Shown one piece after another: positions 33,497 to 41,840 of a DNA stretch of 64,000 nt. The notes under the pieces were generated by a model. The model saw only the letters and a program-made list of their open reading frames with translations, did no database searches and was not told where the DNA came from. Source of the stretch: Pseudomonas turukhanskensis (GTDB lineage Bacteria > Pseudomonadota > Gammaproteobacteria > Pseudomonadales > Pseudomonadaceae); the NCBI RefSeq assembly GCF_027922365.1, contig NZ_BSFN01000004.1, forward strand, positions 62,001 to 126,000. The letters run 5' to 3'. A program made the translations under genes and the position numbers. Every line of letters starts with the position of its first letter. Within the stretch, counting starts at the first letter, position 1.

Positions 33497-33930
33497 CGCA
33501 AAATTGGCGATCAGGTTTTTTCAGCATGACAATTTCCTCAACTTGAATGTCCCAGAATCTGGGTGCCAGATTGGTCTGGCATTTCCAGTTTCCAGCGATT
33601 CTGAAAACTGCAAGTCGAGGTCAGAAACGTCCCCTGAGTGTCAGATCTCCGTCGTTTTTTGACGGGGAGAAACGCGGGCGGTGTTGGGGTAAAAATGAGC
33701 TAATTTGAATAGCCCTAGCAGGTACCAGACAGCGCAAATCTGATATCAATCGGTGTGTTTGGCTGAGTACTCACGTGTGTGGAGCCCGCATGTATCGTAC
33801 TCATAGACCCCCAGGCCTTTGGGTTGCCCTTGGGCCTAGCGATGCCGTCAGCACCATCACCGGACAGGTGGCAGCCCATCAGTGCTGAGCCATCAGGACG
33901 TCGTGGTAGAGCGCCAAGGGCCGCACAAAC
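33497..33930. other. Intergenic region, no gene seen
   Basis: About 430 bases with scattered stops in all frames. TGCCAGATTGGTCTGGCA (33571 on) is a small hairpin, and GTCGTTTTTTGACGG (33648 on) a second. No IS ends, tRNA or promoter could be supported. Base composition is lower in GC than the catabolic clusters. Confidence 0.4.
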
Positions 33931-34497
33931 TCAAAACCCTGTCACAGGCATGCCTGAGTAGTGCAAGTGCACCAGCTTCCATCCGTCACTTGTCTTTCTA
34001 TAAACATGGGTTTCGCGACCTGCCATGCTGACTGCTTTATTGTCCTCTATCACCGTCGCATTCAGCTTCCAGTAAAATTCCACTACTGCCGTATTATCAA
34101 ATATATAAACCGCTGGTTTTCTCTCGTCTGTCACCATTCTCAAGTTTCGGTCTTTCAATACGGCATATATCGGCGCATAGAAGTTGGTCTTGATGTCATC
34201 AAAGCCTTTTTGATGGCCGCGGATATTGATGTTGGATACCTGCGGGCTGTGCTCCCAAAGTTTGTCGATGAGTTCAGGGTGAACATCCCCTTCATTCACG
34301 CTGCGGGTATAAATACGCACCATCTCAAGCACTTGCTCTGTTTCATTCGCTGCGCCCGAGCGGCTGCCATTATCAGCGTTCATGCCTTTACCACCCATTT
34401 GAATATAGTTTTCCACGGCGTTTTCATCCTTTTCAGCGTTAGCAAAAACCAGCGCGGAAGTTGTAAAAACAAGCGCTGCCACAATAATTTTCTTCAT
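33931..34497 (-). CDS. Secreted NTF2/SnoaL-like protein, low GC
   Basis: This 188-residue protein has a signal peptide (KKIIVAALVFTTSALVFANA) and an NTF2/SnoaL-like domain (about 60-185) ending in THVYRKTSDGWKLVHLHYSG, the typical last strands of calcium/calmodulin-kinase-association-like or SnoaL proteins. Codon use is AT-rich compared with its neighbours (many AAA, ATA and TTT codons), a sign of recent transfer. The start is taken at the ATG of 34497; a longer frame opens at 34530. It stands alone next to the scar region. Enzymatic or binding role unknown. Confidence 0.65.
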   Translation of the reverse strand: MKKIIVAALVFTTSALVFANAEKDENAVENYIQMGGKGMNADNGSRSGAANETEQVLEMVRIYTRSVNEGDVHPELIDKLWEHSPQVSNINIRGHQKGFDDIKTNFYAPIYAVLKDRNLRMVTDERKPAVYIFDNTAVVEFYWKLNATVIEDNKAVSMAGRETHVYRKTSDGWKLVHLHYSGMPVTGF

Positions 34498-34888
34498 GTT
34501 GTTTGTCTCATCGACGGTTCCAAGTTGCATCTGATTACGTTGATGTGTCTCGAACTATTGGAGCGGCGCGAGTGGTGTCGGAATTACCTGATAAGACTTG
34601 GGCGGGAGTTTTTGCCCGGTTATTTGAGTGTGCTTCTCGGTATAACTGACGCCGTACAGGTTTTTCATGTTTCACCCATTACGCAGGTTGGGAGTACCTG
34701 AGCGTACTCGTCTCTGTTTTGCCAGCTATCGGCCTCCGGCTTTCTGGTAGTGCCCGTATTCAGTGTCTTCAGTGGGGTGGTTCTACGATTGTGGGAATCG
34801 GGCTACCTCGGCCACCTTTCGCAAGGCATGCTTATTGCTTTGCTAGCAATGAATAAATCTATAGCTAGCACATAGAGAGCGCCGCGCC
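34498..34888. other. Intergenic region with GntR operator pair
   Basis: About 390 bases without a credible gene; a frame on the plus strand from 33961 is a shadow of the NTF2-like gene. AT-rich at its left end. The last 50 bases hold the paired GCTAGC palindromes and the promoter of the 34889 gene. Confidence 0.5.
34840..34871. promoter_or_regulatory. Paired GCTAGC operators upstream of the GGT-like gene
   Basis: TTGCTAGCAA (34840-34849) and ATAGCTAGCAC (34861-34871) have centres 22 bases apart, about two helical turns. The same pair, at 21-base spacing, precedes livK at 43036-43067. They lie 18-49 bases before the ATG at 34889. The FCD-type GntR regulator encoded at 36569 is the natural candidate to bind them. 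Confidence 0.7.
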
Positions 34889-36460
34889 ATGCATGCCACT
34901 TCCACCCGTGCCGTCATCTGCACGCCTCACAGTCAAGCCAGCGCTGCCGGTATGCGGGTTCTTGACGCTGGCGGCACCGCCATCGATGCGATGTTGGCCG
35001 CTAGCGCCATGCTGGCCGCCGTGTTTCCCCATATGACGGGCCTGGGTGGCGATGCCCTATGGATGATCCATGACCGCCAGGTGCGCACCATCGTGGGTAT
35101 CGGTCAGGCCGGGCAGCGGATGCCTGAGGGCGGGGCGATCGCCGTGCGTGGGCCTGCCTCGGTGGCCACCACGGCCGGCGCGCTGAAAAGCTGGGAGGTT
35201 GCCGCGACGATCAGCCGCCAGCAGTGGGGTTCGAAAATGGGCTGGGCAGATGTGCTGGAAGACGCCGCCTATACCGCCGCGGCCGGTGTGCCGGTGTCGC
35301 AGTCGCAGTTGTTCTGGCAAACCATGCGCCTGCCGCTGATTGCGCAATTGCCGGATTTACACCGGCTGAGCACCATCGACAACCGTTGGCTGCGCGAGGG
35401 CGATACGCTGCGCCAGCCCGAGTTGGCCAATACGCTGCGCCATCTGGCCAGGCATGGCGTGGAGGATTTTTACCAGGGCGAACTGGCGCAGGCATTCGGG
35501 GCTGCGTTTGATCGGTTGGGTTGCGGCCTGACGACGGCCGATCTGGCAGCCACCCGTGCGCTGGAAGTGGCACCGATTTCAGTGCGCTATCGCCGGGGCC
35601 GGCTGTATAACGTGGCGCCGCCAAGCCAGGGGTTGTACACCTTGCAGGCGATGGCGGCGTTGCAGCACAAGCCGTTGGCGGCGGCCGGCAATGGCAGCGC
35701 GCTTTACTACCACTACCTGGTTGAGGCGATCAAACAGGGCCTGCTGCGGCGCAATGCGCAACTGTGCGACCCAGTAAGCCGGCCGTGGGATGTTGCCGCC
35801 AGCCTGGAGGACGCTTCGGTGCAGGCGTATGCCGCTGCGATTGATGACGAGCAAGCCGCACCGTGGAACGAACCGGGCCGCCCAGCCGATACGGTGTGGA
35901 TGGCGGCAACGGATGCTGAAGGCCGTACGGCGTGTCTGATTCAGAGCCTGTTCCATGATTTCGGCTCTGGCTGCGTGCTGGGCGATACCGGCGTGTTGTG
36001 GCAGAACCGCGCCGCCGGCTTTAACGCCGATGGGCAGCATGTGAATGGCTGGGCGCCGGGCAAACGGCCGGCGCATACGCTCAACCCGTCGTGTTACCTG
36101 GCCGATGATGGTCGGCGCTGGTTTTTCGGCACCCAGGGCGGCGATGGGCAGCCGCAAACGCAGATGGTGTTGGCCACGCAATTAATCGACTTCGAGCAGC
36201 CCATCGACAAGGCGCTGGAGACGCCGCGCTTTCTGCTCGGTCGCAGCTTTTTCGACAGCACCGACAACCTCAAGCTCGAAGGCGATATGCCGCTTGAAAC
36301 GGTCGCGGGCCTGGCAAAACTGGGGCATGAAGTGGAAAGCATCCCGGCGCGCAGCCCGATGACGGGCCATGCCGGGGTGATTGCCATTGATGCCGCCGGC
36401 CGGCGCAGCGCCATGCATGATCCTCGCGGCGAGGGCACGGGCCTTGGTCAGCCCGATTGA
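34889..36460 (+). CDS. Gamma-glutamyltransferase-like N-terminal nucleophile hydrolase
   Basis: This 523-residue protein of the gamma-glutamyltranspeptidase family has N-terminal HSQASAAGMRVLDAGGTAID and the GLGGDALWM glycine motif of the large subunit. The small subunit would begin at Thr335 in ADTVWMAATDAEG, matching the TxHxSVxDxxG autocleavage and nucleophile region. Later AGFNADGQHVNGWAPGKRP and GTQGGDGQPQTQM are typical. There is no signal peptide, so it is probably cytoplasmic, unlike classical GGT. It starts a locus with a deaminase-like amidohydrolase and a Liv-type importer, so it likely cleaves an amide or gamma-glutamylated nitrogen compound. Family members also include cephalosporin acylases and oxamate amidohydrolase. 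Confidence 0.83.
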   Translation: MHATSTRAVICTPHSQASAAGMRVLDAGGTAIDAMLAASAMLAAVFPHMTGLGGDALWMIHDRQVRTIVGIGQAGQRMPEGGAIAVRGPASVATTAGALKSWEVAATISRQQWGSKMGWADVLEDAAYTAAAGVPVSQSQLFWQTMRLPLIAQLPDLHRLSTIDNRWLREGDTLRQPELANTLRHLARHGVEDFYQGELAQAFGAAFDRLGCGLTTADLAATRALEVAPISVRYRRGRLYNVAPPSQGLYTLQAMAALQHKPLAAAGNGSALYYHYLVEAIKQGLLRRNAQLCDPVSRPWDVAASLEDASVQAYAAAIDDEQAAPWNEPGRPADTVWMAATDAEGRTACLIQSLFHDFGSGCVLGDTGVLWQNRAAGFNADGQHVNGWAPGKRPAHTLNPSCYLADDGRRWFFGTQGGDGQPQTQMVLATQLIDFEQPIDKALETPRFLLGRSFFDSTDNLKLEGDMPLETVAGLAKLGHEVESIPARSPMTGHAGVIAIDAAGRRSAMHDPRGEGTGLGQPD

Positions 36461-36568
36461 AGTATTTACCGGCTTCGGGCCTCTGGCGGATAATGCCGCC
36501 GCTTGCCCGCCAGCCGCAGCCTCGTGCGTTGGCATGGGGCGTTCAGCACAGCAGAAGGAAGGATAGGG

Positions 36569-37255
36569 TTGAGCACTGTCACCGCCAAACAGCTTGAAGT
36601 GGAACGCATCGTCGACAAGCTGTTCAAGGCTATTGCCCAGCATCGCTTGCCGCCTGGCACCCGCCTTATCGAAGCGCATATCGTTGAAAGCCTGCAGGCC
36701 AACCGTAACCATGTGCAGGTGGCACTGCAGCGCCTGGCCATGCAGAAAGTGGTGACCATCGAGGCCAATCGCGGTGCCATGGTGGCGCAGCCAACGGCCA
36801 AGGAAGCGCGGGATATTTTCAGCGCCCGCCGTGCGGTGGAACGGGCGATTGTCGAGGCGATTACCCCGGCCATCATGCGCAAGAATCGCCAGCGCATCGC
36901 CAGCCATATGAACAGTGAGCGCAAGGCCACCAATGACACCGACCGCCGCGCCATCGTGCGCGAGCTCAGCGAGTTTCACCTGCTGCTGGGCGAAATCAGC
37001 GGCAACACGGTGCTCAGCGACATTCTCGCCAACTTGATGGTGCGCAGTTCGTTGATTGTGGCGCTGTACCAGCGCGGTGACGTGCCGTCCTGCGCTTCGG
37101 ACGAGCATCAGCAGATCATCACTGCCCTGGAAAATGGCGATAACGAGCAGGCCGTGGCAGTCATGCTCGAGCACCTCGATGAACTGGAAGATCAGTTGGC
37201 GCTGGAGCAGGGCGCGCCCGAGGAATTCAATCTCAAGCAGGCGTTAAGCGACTGA
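36569..37255 (+). CDS. GntR-family (FCD) transcriptional regulator
   Basis: This 228-residue regulator has an N-terminal winged helix (about 15-75: LPPGTRLIEAHIVESLQANR) and a C-terminal all-helical FCD domain with the metal- and ligand-binding residues of the family. The start is taken as TTG at 36569, preceded by GAAGGAAGGATAGGG; no ATG or GTG with a ribosome site is nearby. It follows the GGT-like gene by about 108 bases and overlaps tail to tail with the amidohydrolase gene by 12 bases. The paired GCTAGC elements before the GGT-like and livK genes are its likely operators. Confidence 0.82.
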   Translation: MSTVTAKQLEVERIVDKLFKAIAQHRLPPGTRLIEAHIVESLQANRNHVQVALQRLAMQKVVTIEANRGAMVAQPTAKEARDIFSARRAVERAIVEAITPAIMRKNRQRIASHMNSERKATNDTDRRAIVRELSEFHLLLGEISGNTVLSDILANLMVRSSLIVALYQRGDVPSCASDEHQQIITALENGDNEQAVAVMLEHLDELEDQLALEQGAPEEFNLKQALSD

Positions 37256-38482
37256 CGCCGCTGGTGTCAGCAACTGGCCGGCCGGTCGGCTGAATGTCTG
37301 TTTGCCCCCTTTGAAACCCATGAGCGGTGCGCTGATTTCAGCGACCACCGCGGCCTTGGAGTGCGCGTCGAATACGATAAAGTCGGCGCGACAGCCCGGC
37401 AGCAAACCGTAGTCTTTCAACCGCAACAAGCGCGCTGATTCACTGGACACCCAGGCCAGGCACTGCGTCAGTTCCACCTGGGTGCCGAGTTGGCTGACGT
37501 TGGCGTACAGGTTGGCCTGGCGAATCAGCGAGGCGTCGCCGTAGGGCGTAAAGGGGTTGCCGATGTTGTTGGTGGACAGCGAGCAGGTGACCCCGCAGGC
37601 GTGCAACGGCGCTAACGGCGCGAGGCCGCGCGGTTTGTTGTGGAAGGTATCGCGGGCGGTGAGAAACAGGTCGGTGCTGGGCAGGCAGGTCACCTGCACG
37701 CCGACGTCGGCCAGGTGCAGGCCGAGCTCGATCAACGCCGGTTTGGCCAGCGTCGACAGCTTGGTGACGTGGCCGATGGTTACGCGGCCGCCCCAGCCAT
37801 GCAGATAGGTGCAACGTGCCACTTCATTCACGGTCATGCCTTCCGGGTTGAGGTCAAAATCCAGGTGCAAGTCCAGGTCGCAGTCGTAGCGCACGGCCAG
37901 CTCGAACAGGCGCTGGATGTGCCCATGCGGGTCGCTGTCCATATACGGGCAACCGCCGAGCACCGTCGCGCCGTTCTCCAGGGCGTAACACAGCAGCTCC
38001 TCTGTGCCGGGGTTATCCAGCAGGCCTTCCTGGGGGAAAACACAGAGTTCCAGGGTGATGGCCCAGGCGTAGTCGGCCTGCAAACGGCGGATGGCGTTAA
38101 AACCGATCAGGCCGATTTGCGGGTCCAGCTCGACGTGGGTGCGCATATGGGTGGTGCCTTGCACGATGGCTTTTTCCAGCACTTGGGCGCCGCGCTGGTA
38201 CACGTCTTCCTCGGTAAAGGTGGCCTTTGCTGCGCGGGTCTGGGCAATGGCTTCACTGAGCGTGCCTTCGTGCAGATGGCAGCGCTGCATGATGCAGGCC
38301 TTGTCCAGGTGGATATGGGTTTCGATCAGGCCCGGCAGCAGTAAGCGGCCTTGCAGGTCGAGGGTTTGCCAGTCGCGGGTGGCCGGGCCGAAGGCTGCCA
38401 CAAAATAGCCGTTCTCGACGTACAGCTCGGTGGTGCCAGTGTCGTCGCCCAGCCGGGCATTGATGATGTTCAGGGCACTCAT
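37244..38482 (-). CDS. Cytosine-deaminase-like amidohydrolase
   Basis: This 412-residue amidohydrolase has a metal site visible as ETHIHLDKACI, the barrel segment DLHLDFDLNPEG with GHVTKLST, and the final Asp in TNNIGNPFTPYGDAS, a pattern shared with cytosine deaminase, N-isopropylammelide deaminase and related ring hydrolases. It would hydrolyse an amidine, cyclic amide or imine carbon. The start (ATG at 38482) overlaps the stop of the upstream ABC gene by four bases, so it is the last gene of the livK-livH-fusion operon. With the GGT-like enzyme it suggests catabolism of a nitrogen heterocycle or an amide. Confidence 0.82.
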   Translation of the reverse strand: MSALNIINARLGDDTGTTELYVENGYFVAAFGPATRDWQTLDLQGRLLLPGLIETHIHLDKACIMQRCHLHEGTLSEAIAQTRAAKATFTEEDVYQRGAQVLEKAIVQGTTHMRTHVELDPQIGLIGFNAIRRLQADYAWAITLELCVFPQEGLLDNPGTEELLCYALENGATVLGGCPYMDSDPHGHIQRLFELAVRYDCDLDLHLDFDLNPEGMTVNEVARCTYLHGWGGRVTIGHVTKLSTLAKPALIELGLHLADVGVQVTCLPSTDLFLTARDTFHNKPRGLAPLAPLHACGVTCSLSTNNIGNPFTPYGDASLIRQANLYANVSQLGTQVELTQCLAWVSSESARLLRLKDYGLLPGCRADFIVFDAHSKAAVVAEISAPLMGFKGGKQTFSRPAGQLLTPAASVA

Positions 38483-40971
38483 GCGCTGGCCGCTTCGCCG
38501 AGGTAGGCCGCGGCCAGTTCCTTGTCGTTCTGCAGCTCGGCGGCGCTGGCGGCTTTGACGATGCAGCCGGTTTCCAGCACATAGGCGCGGTCGGCCACTT
38601 GCAGCGCCAGGTTGGCCATCTGGTCGACCAGCAGGATGGTCACGCCTTCATCACGCAGGGCGGCGAGGGCGTCGTACAGCTCGCCGATCATGGCCGGCGA
38701 CAGGCCGAGCGACGGTTCATCCAGCAGCAGAATTTTTGGCTTGGCCATCAGCCCACGGCCCACGGCGACCATCTGCTGTTCGCCGCCGGAAAGCAGGCCC
38801 GCCGGGTTATCGATACGGTCACGCAGGCGCGGGAATCGGGCCAGGATCGCCTCGATTTCCGCGTCGGTGTCTACGGCATTGCGGCGTGAATAGGCGCCCA
38901 GTAACAGGTTGTCGCGCACGCTCAAATACGGGAACACCTGACGGCCTTCCGGCACCAGGGCCAGGCCCTTGCCAGCAACGCTACTGGCGCTGGCCAGCTC
39001 GATATTTTCATCGTCCAGCAGAATGCTGCCGCCACTGGCCCGGTGCAGCCCGGCCAGGCATTGCAGGATGCTGGATTTGCCCGCGCCATTGGCGCCGAGA
39101 ATGGCCACCAGCTCGCCCGGGTTGACCACGATATTGACCTTGTTGACCACCGGCGAGGCGCCGTAGTCGATCACCAGATCCTTTACGTACAAACGCGCAT
39201 CGCGGCTGCCGTCCCACAGTTGTTCGCGCGGGGTGGCCTGGTATTCGGTGCCGCCGAGATAGGCAGCGATCACCTGCGGGTTCTGGCGAATTTGCGCGGG
39301 CGGGCCGCAGGCGATGGGCTTGCCGGCGTCAAGCACCAGCAGGTGTTCGGACACCGACATCACCAGGGCCATATCGTGCTCGACCAGTATCACTGTCAGG
39401 CCAAAGTCGGCGAGCTTGCGCAGCAGCAGCGCCAGGGTGTCGGTGTCTTGGCGGCTCAGGCCGGCCGCCGGTTCATCCAGCAGCAGTACTAACGGTGCGG
39501 TGGCCAGGGCGCGGGCGATTTCCACCAAGCGGCGGTCGACATGGGGCAGGTCGTCGGCGGCGATGTTCACTTCGCCGCGGTAGCCGACCAGGGCCAGCAG
39601 ATCCAACGCGAGGTTGCGCTGCTGGCTGCTGGACAGGCTGAACGGCAAGCCGAGACGGCCTTTCTGCATGGCCACCAGCAGGTTGTCGAGCACCGACATT
39701 TCGCCGAACAGCAGGGTGGTCTGGTAGGTGCGGGCGATACCGGCGCGGGCGCTTTTCCAGGCGGGCAGGCCGGCCAGGGGCTGCTGCAACTCAATCTGGC
39801 CGCTGTCCGGCGCGTAGAAGCCGCTGATCATATTCAGCACCGTGGTTTTGCCGGCACCGTTGGGGCCGATGATGCTGGTGATGCTGCCGGCTGGGGCCTG
39901 CAAGCTCACATGCTGCGCGGCCTGAACGCCGCCAAAGCGAATGCCGATATCGGTCACCTTAAGGCCGGTGGCCGGGCCACGGCTGCGCAGATGGGCGGCG
40001 ATGCGTTCGTGGTTGATTTGCGTCGGTGGCAGCAGGCGCGCAGGTTTCAGCAGCCGTTTGGCCAGCGCACCGAGCAGGCCGTTGGGCGCGATCCACAACA
40101 CCAGGAGCAGCAACGCCGAGAAAATCAGCAAGCGGTATTCGGCAAAGTTCGACAGCAGCTCGGGCACCAGCACAATCAGCAGCGCGCCGATCAAGGGCCC
40201 GAACAACATGCCGCTACCGCCGACGATCACCGCCAGCACAAACAAAATGGACTGGGAGAACGGGAAGGACTCCGGGTTGATAAACATCAGCAGCGGCGCA
40301 AGCAGGCCGCCGGCCAGCCCGGTAAAACCAGCCGACAAGGCAAAGGCCAGGGTTTTGCTGATTACCGGGTTGAAGCCCAGCGAGCGTGCGGCGATTTCGG
40401 AGGCTTTTACCGCGCGCATCGCCATGCCCCAACTGCTGCGGCTAAGGCGCTGGTAGAAGAGCAGGGCGCCGATCATCAGCGCACCGGCCAGCAGGGCCAG
40501 CAGTATGGATGGGTCGAGGCCGGCAAACTCGGGCATGGGAATACCCATCAAGCCGTTGGAGCCGCCGGTAACGTCACGCCATTCGATCAGGCTGTGGTGC
40601 ACCACAAAGGCAAAAGCGATGGTGATCATTGCCAGGTACGGACCGCTGACGCGCAGTGCCGGAATGGCCAGCAAGGCGCCGATCAGGCCAGTCGCCAGGC
40701 CGGCGACGGGCAGGGCCAGCCACAGCGGCCAGCCGGCCAGGGTGAGCAGTGCCGACACATAGGCGCCGATGGCGTAGAAGGCGATATGGCCGAAGGAAAT
40801 CTGCCCACTCAAGCCAATCAGAATGTTCAGGCCCACACCCACCACCGCCGCCAGGGCGCAGAGGGTGAAAACCAGCAGGGAGTAGCTGTCGAGGGTAAAG
40901 GCCAGGCCCACGCAAACTGCGCTGAGCAGGGCGATAAATACCGGAGCGGCGAGGGTTTTGATTGGGCTCAT
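38479..40971 (-). CDS. Triple-fusion ABC transporter protein: LivM permease, LivG ATPase, LivF ATPase
   Basis: One 830-residue chain joins three components normally encoded separately. Residues about 1-305 are a LivM-type permease (GLSGQISFGHIAFYAIGAY, RVSGPYLAMITIAFA). About 335-575 is a LivG-type ATPase (Walker A GPNGAGKTT near 369, Walker B LVLLLDEPAAGL near 494). About 595-830 is a LivF-type ATPase (Walker A GANGAGKSS near 626, LSGGEQQ near 727, Walker B ILLLDEPSLGL near 747). In the first ATPase the signature position reads LPHVDRR rather than LSGGQ or LPYGQ. LivM-LivG fusions are known; the added LivF is notable. It is co-transcribed with livH and livK. Confidence 0.9.
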   Translation of the reverse strand: MSPIKTLAAPVFIALLSAVCVGLAFTLDSYSLLVFTLCALAAVVGVGLNILIGLSGQISFGHIAFYAIGAYVSALLTLAGWPLWLALPVAGLATGLIGALLAIPALRVSGPYLAMITIAFAFVVHHSLIEWRDVTGGSNGLMGIPMPEFAGLDPSILLALLAGALMIGALLFYQRLSRSSWGMAMRAVKASEIAARSLGFNPVISKTLAFALSAGFTGLAGGLLAPLLMFINPESFPFSQSILFVLAVIVGGSGMLFGPLIGALLIVLVPELLSNFAEYRLLIFSALLLLVLWIAPNGLLGALAKRLLKPARLLPPTQINHERIAAHLRSRGPATGLKVTDIGIRFGGVQAAQHVSLQAPAGSITSIIGPNGAGKTTVLNMISGFYAPDSGQIELQQPLAGLPAWKSARAGIARTYQTTLLFGEMSVLDNLLVAMQKGRLGLPFSLSSSQQRNLALDLLALVGYRGEVNIAADDLPHVDRRLVEIARALATAPLVLLLDEPAAGLSRQDTDTLALLLRKLADFGLTVILVEHDMALVMSVSEHLLVLDAGKPIACGPPAQIRQNPQVIAAYLGGTEYQATPREQLWDGSRDARLYVKDLVIDYGASPVVNKVNIVVNPGELVAILGANGAGKSSILQCLAGLHRASGGSILLDDENIELASASSVAGKGLALVPEGRQVFPYLSVRDNLLLGAYSRRNAVDTDAEIEAILARFPRLRDRIDNPAGLLSGGEQQMVAVGRGLMAKPKILLLDEPSLGLSPAMIGELYDALAALRDEGVTILLVDQMANLALQVADRAYVLETGCIVKAASAAELQNDKELAAAYLGEAASA

Positions 40972-41837
40972 ACTTTCACCAATGCCTGGCTGCCGAACAG
41001 ACCGTTAGGGCGTGTGGCCAGTGCCAGAATCACCAGCGCGAAGGTCACGATCTGGGTAAACGCCGAACCGAAATACAAGGTGATCAAGGCTTCGGCCAGA
41101 CCGAACAACAGGCCGGCGGCAAACACACCGCCGGCGCTGGTAATGCCGCCGAGAATGGCCACGGCAAAGGCTTTCAATCCGAACAACATGCCCATCTCGG
41201 CGCTCACGCTGAACAGCGGCGCGATCAGTAAACCGGCGATGGCGGCAAACACCGTGGACACGGCAAACGCAATCGCCACCACGCGGTTGACGTTAATGCC
41301 CATCAACATCGCGGCCTTCGGATTCTGCACGCAGGCTTCCAGCACCTTGCCCAGGCGCGTGTAGCGGCGCACCAGAAACAGCACCAGGGCAATCGCTGCG
41401 CCGGCCAGTGGAATGAGTAGCTGCTGGGCGCCGACGTTGCTGCCGAACAGGTCGATATTCAGGTGCGCAAGGCTGCTGTCGAACTGGCGTGGCTCCTTGC
41501 CGAAGGTAAACAGCGCGAGGTTGTCCACCAGAATGCCGGCCGCCACCGTCGCCATCAGCCAGGCCTGCGAACCTCGGCTATGGAAGGGCCGCACCAGGCA
41601 GCGTTCGATCACCAGGCCATACAGCGCGCACAGGCTCAGGGTCGCCGGCAGGGCCAGCCACAGTGGCCAGTTCCAGGTAATGCTGAAGGTGTAACCCAGC
41701 ACCGCGCCGACCATCATTGCGCTGCCTTGGGCAAAGTTGACGGTGCGCGAAACGACGTAGGTGAGGTGAAACCCCAACGCCAGTAACGCGTACATGCTGC
41801 CCAGGCCAAGGCCGGAAATAATGGCGGCGGTGAACAT
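40968..41837 (-). CDS. LivH-type ABC permease
   Basis: This 289-residue permease of the branched-chain amino acid (HAAT) family has about eight membrane segments and the typical SRTVNFAQGSAMMVGA segment near residue 30. A conserved cytoplasmic loop LGKVLEACVQNPKAAMLMGI contacts the ATPase. It pairs with the LivM-like part of the fusion protein to form the pore. It overlaps the fusion gene by four bases and lies three bases after livK. Substrate follows the binding protein and cannot be read from this protein. Confidence 0.87.
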   Translation of the reverse strand: MFTAAIISGLGLGSMYALLALGFHLTYVVSRTVNFAQGSAMMVGAVLGYTFSITWNWPLWLALPATLSLCALYGLVIERCLVRPFHSRGSQAWLMATVAAGILVDNLALFTFGKEPRQFDSSLAHLNIDLFGSNVGAQQLLIPLAGAAIALVLFLVRRYTRLGKVLEACVQNPKAAMLMGINVNRVVAIAFAVSTVFAAIAGLLIAPLFSVSAEMGMLFGLKAFAVAILGGITSAGGVFAAGLLFGLAEALITLYFGSAFTQIVTFALVILALATRPNGLFGSQALVKV

Positions 41838-41840
41838 GGC

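Noticed and set aside
33571..33665. Possible insertion-sequence end near small hairpins
   Set aside because: No paired inverted repeats, target duplication or transposase frame could be found, so an IS call is not supported.
33961..34701. 246-codon plus-strand frame over the NTF2-like gene
   Set aside because: The minus-strand frame has a signal peptide and an NTF2-like ending; the plus-strand product is Cys/His/Ile-rich without domain features.
39541..41364. 607-codon plus-strand frame opposite the Liv genes
   Set aside because: Composition is Gln/Gly/His-rich, typical of antisense of GC-rich permease and ATPase genes; the minus-strand genes carry all motifs.
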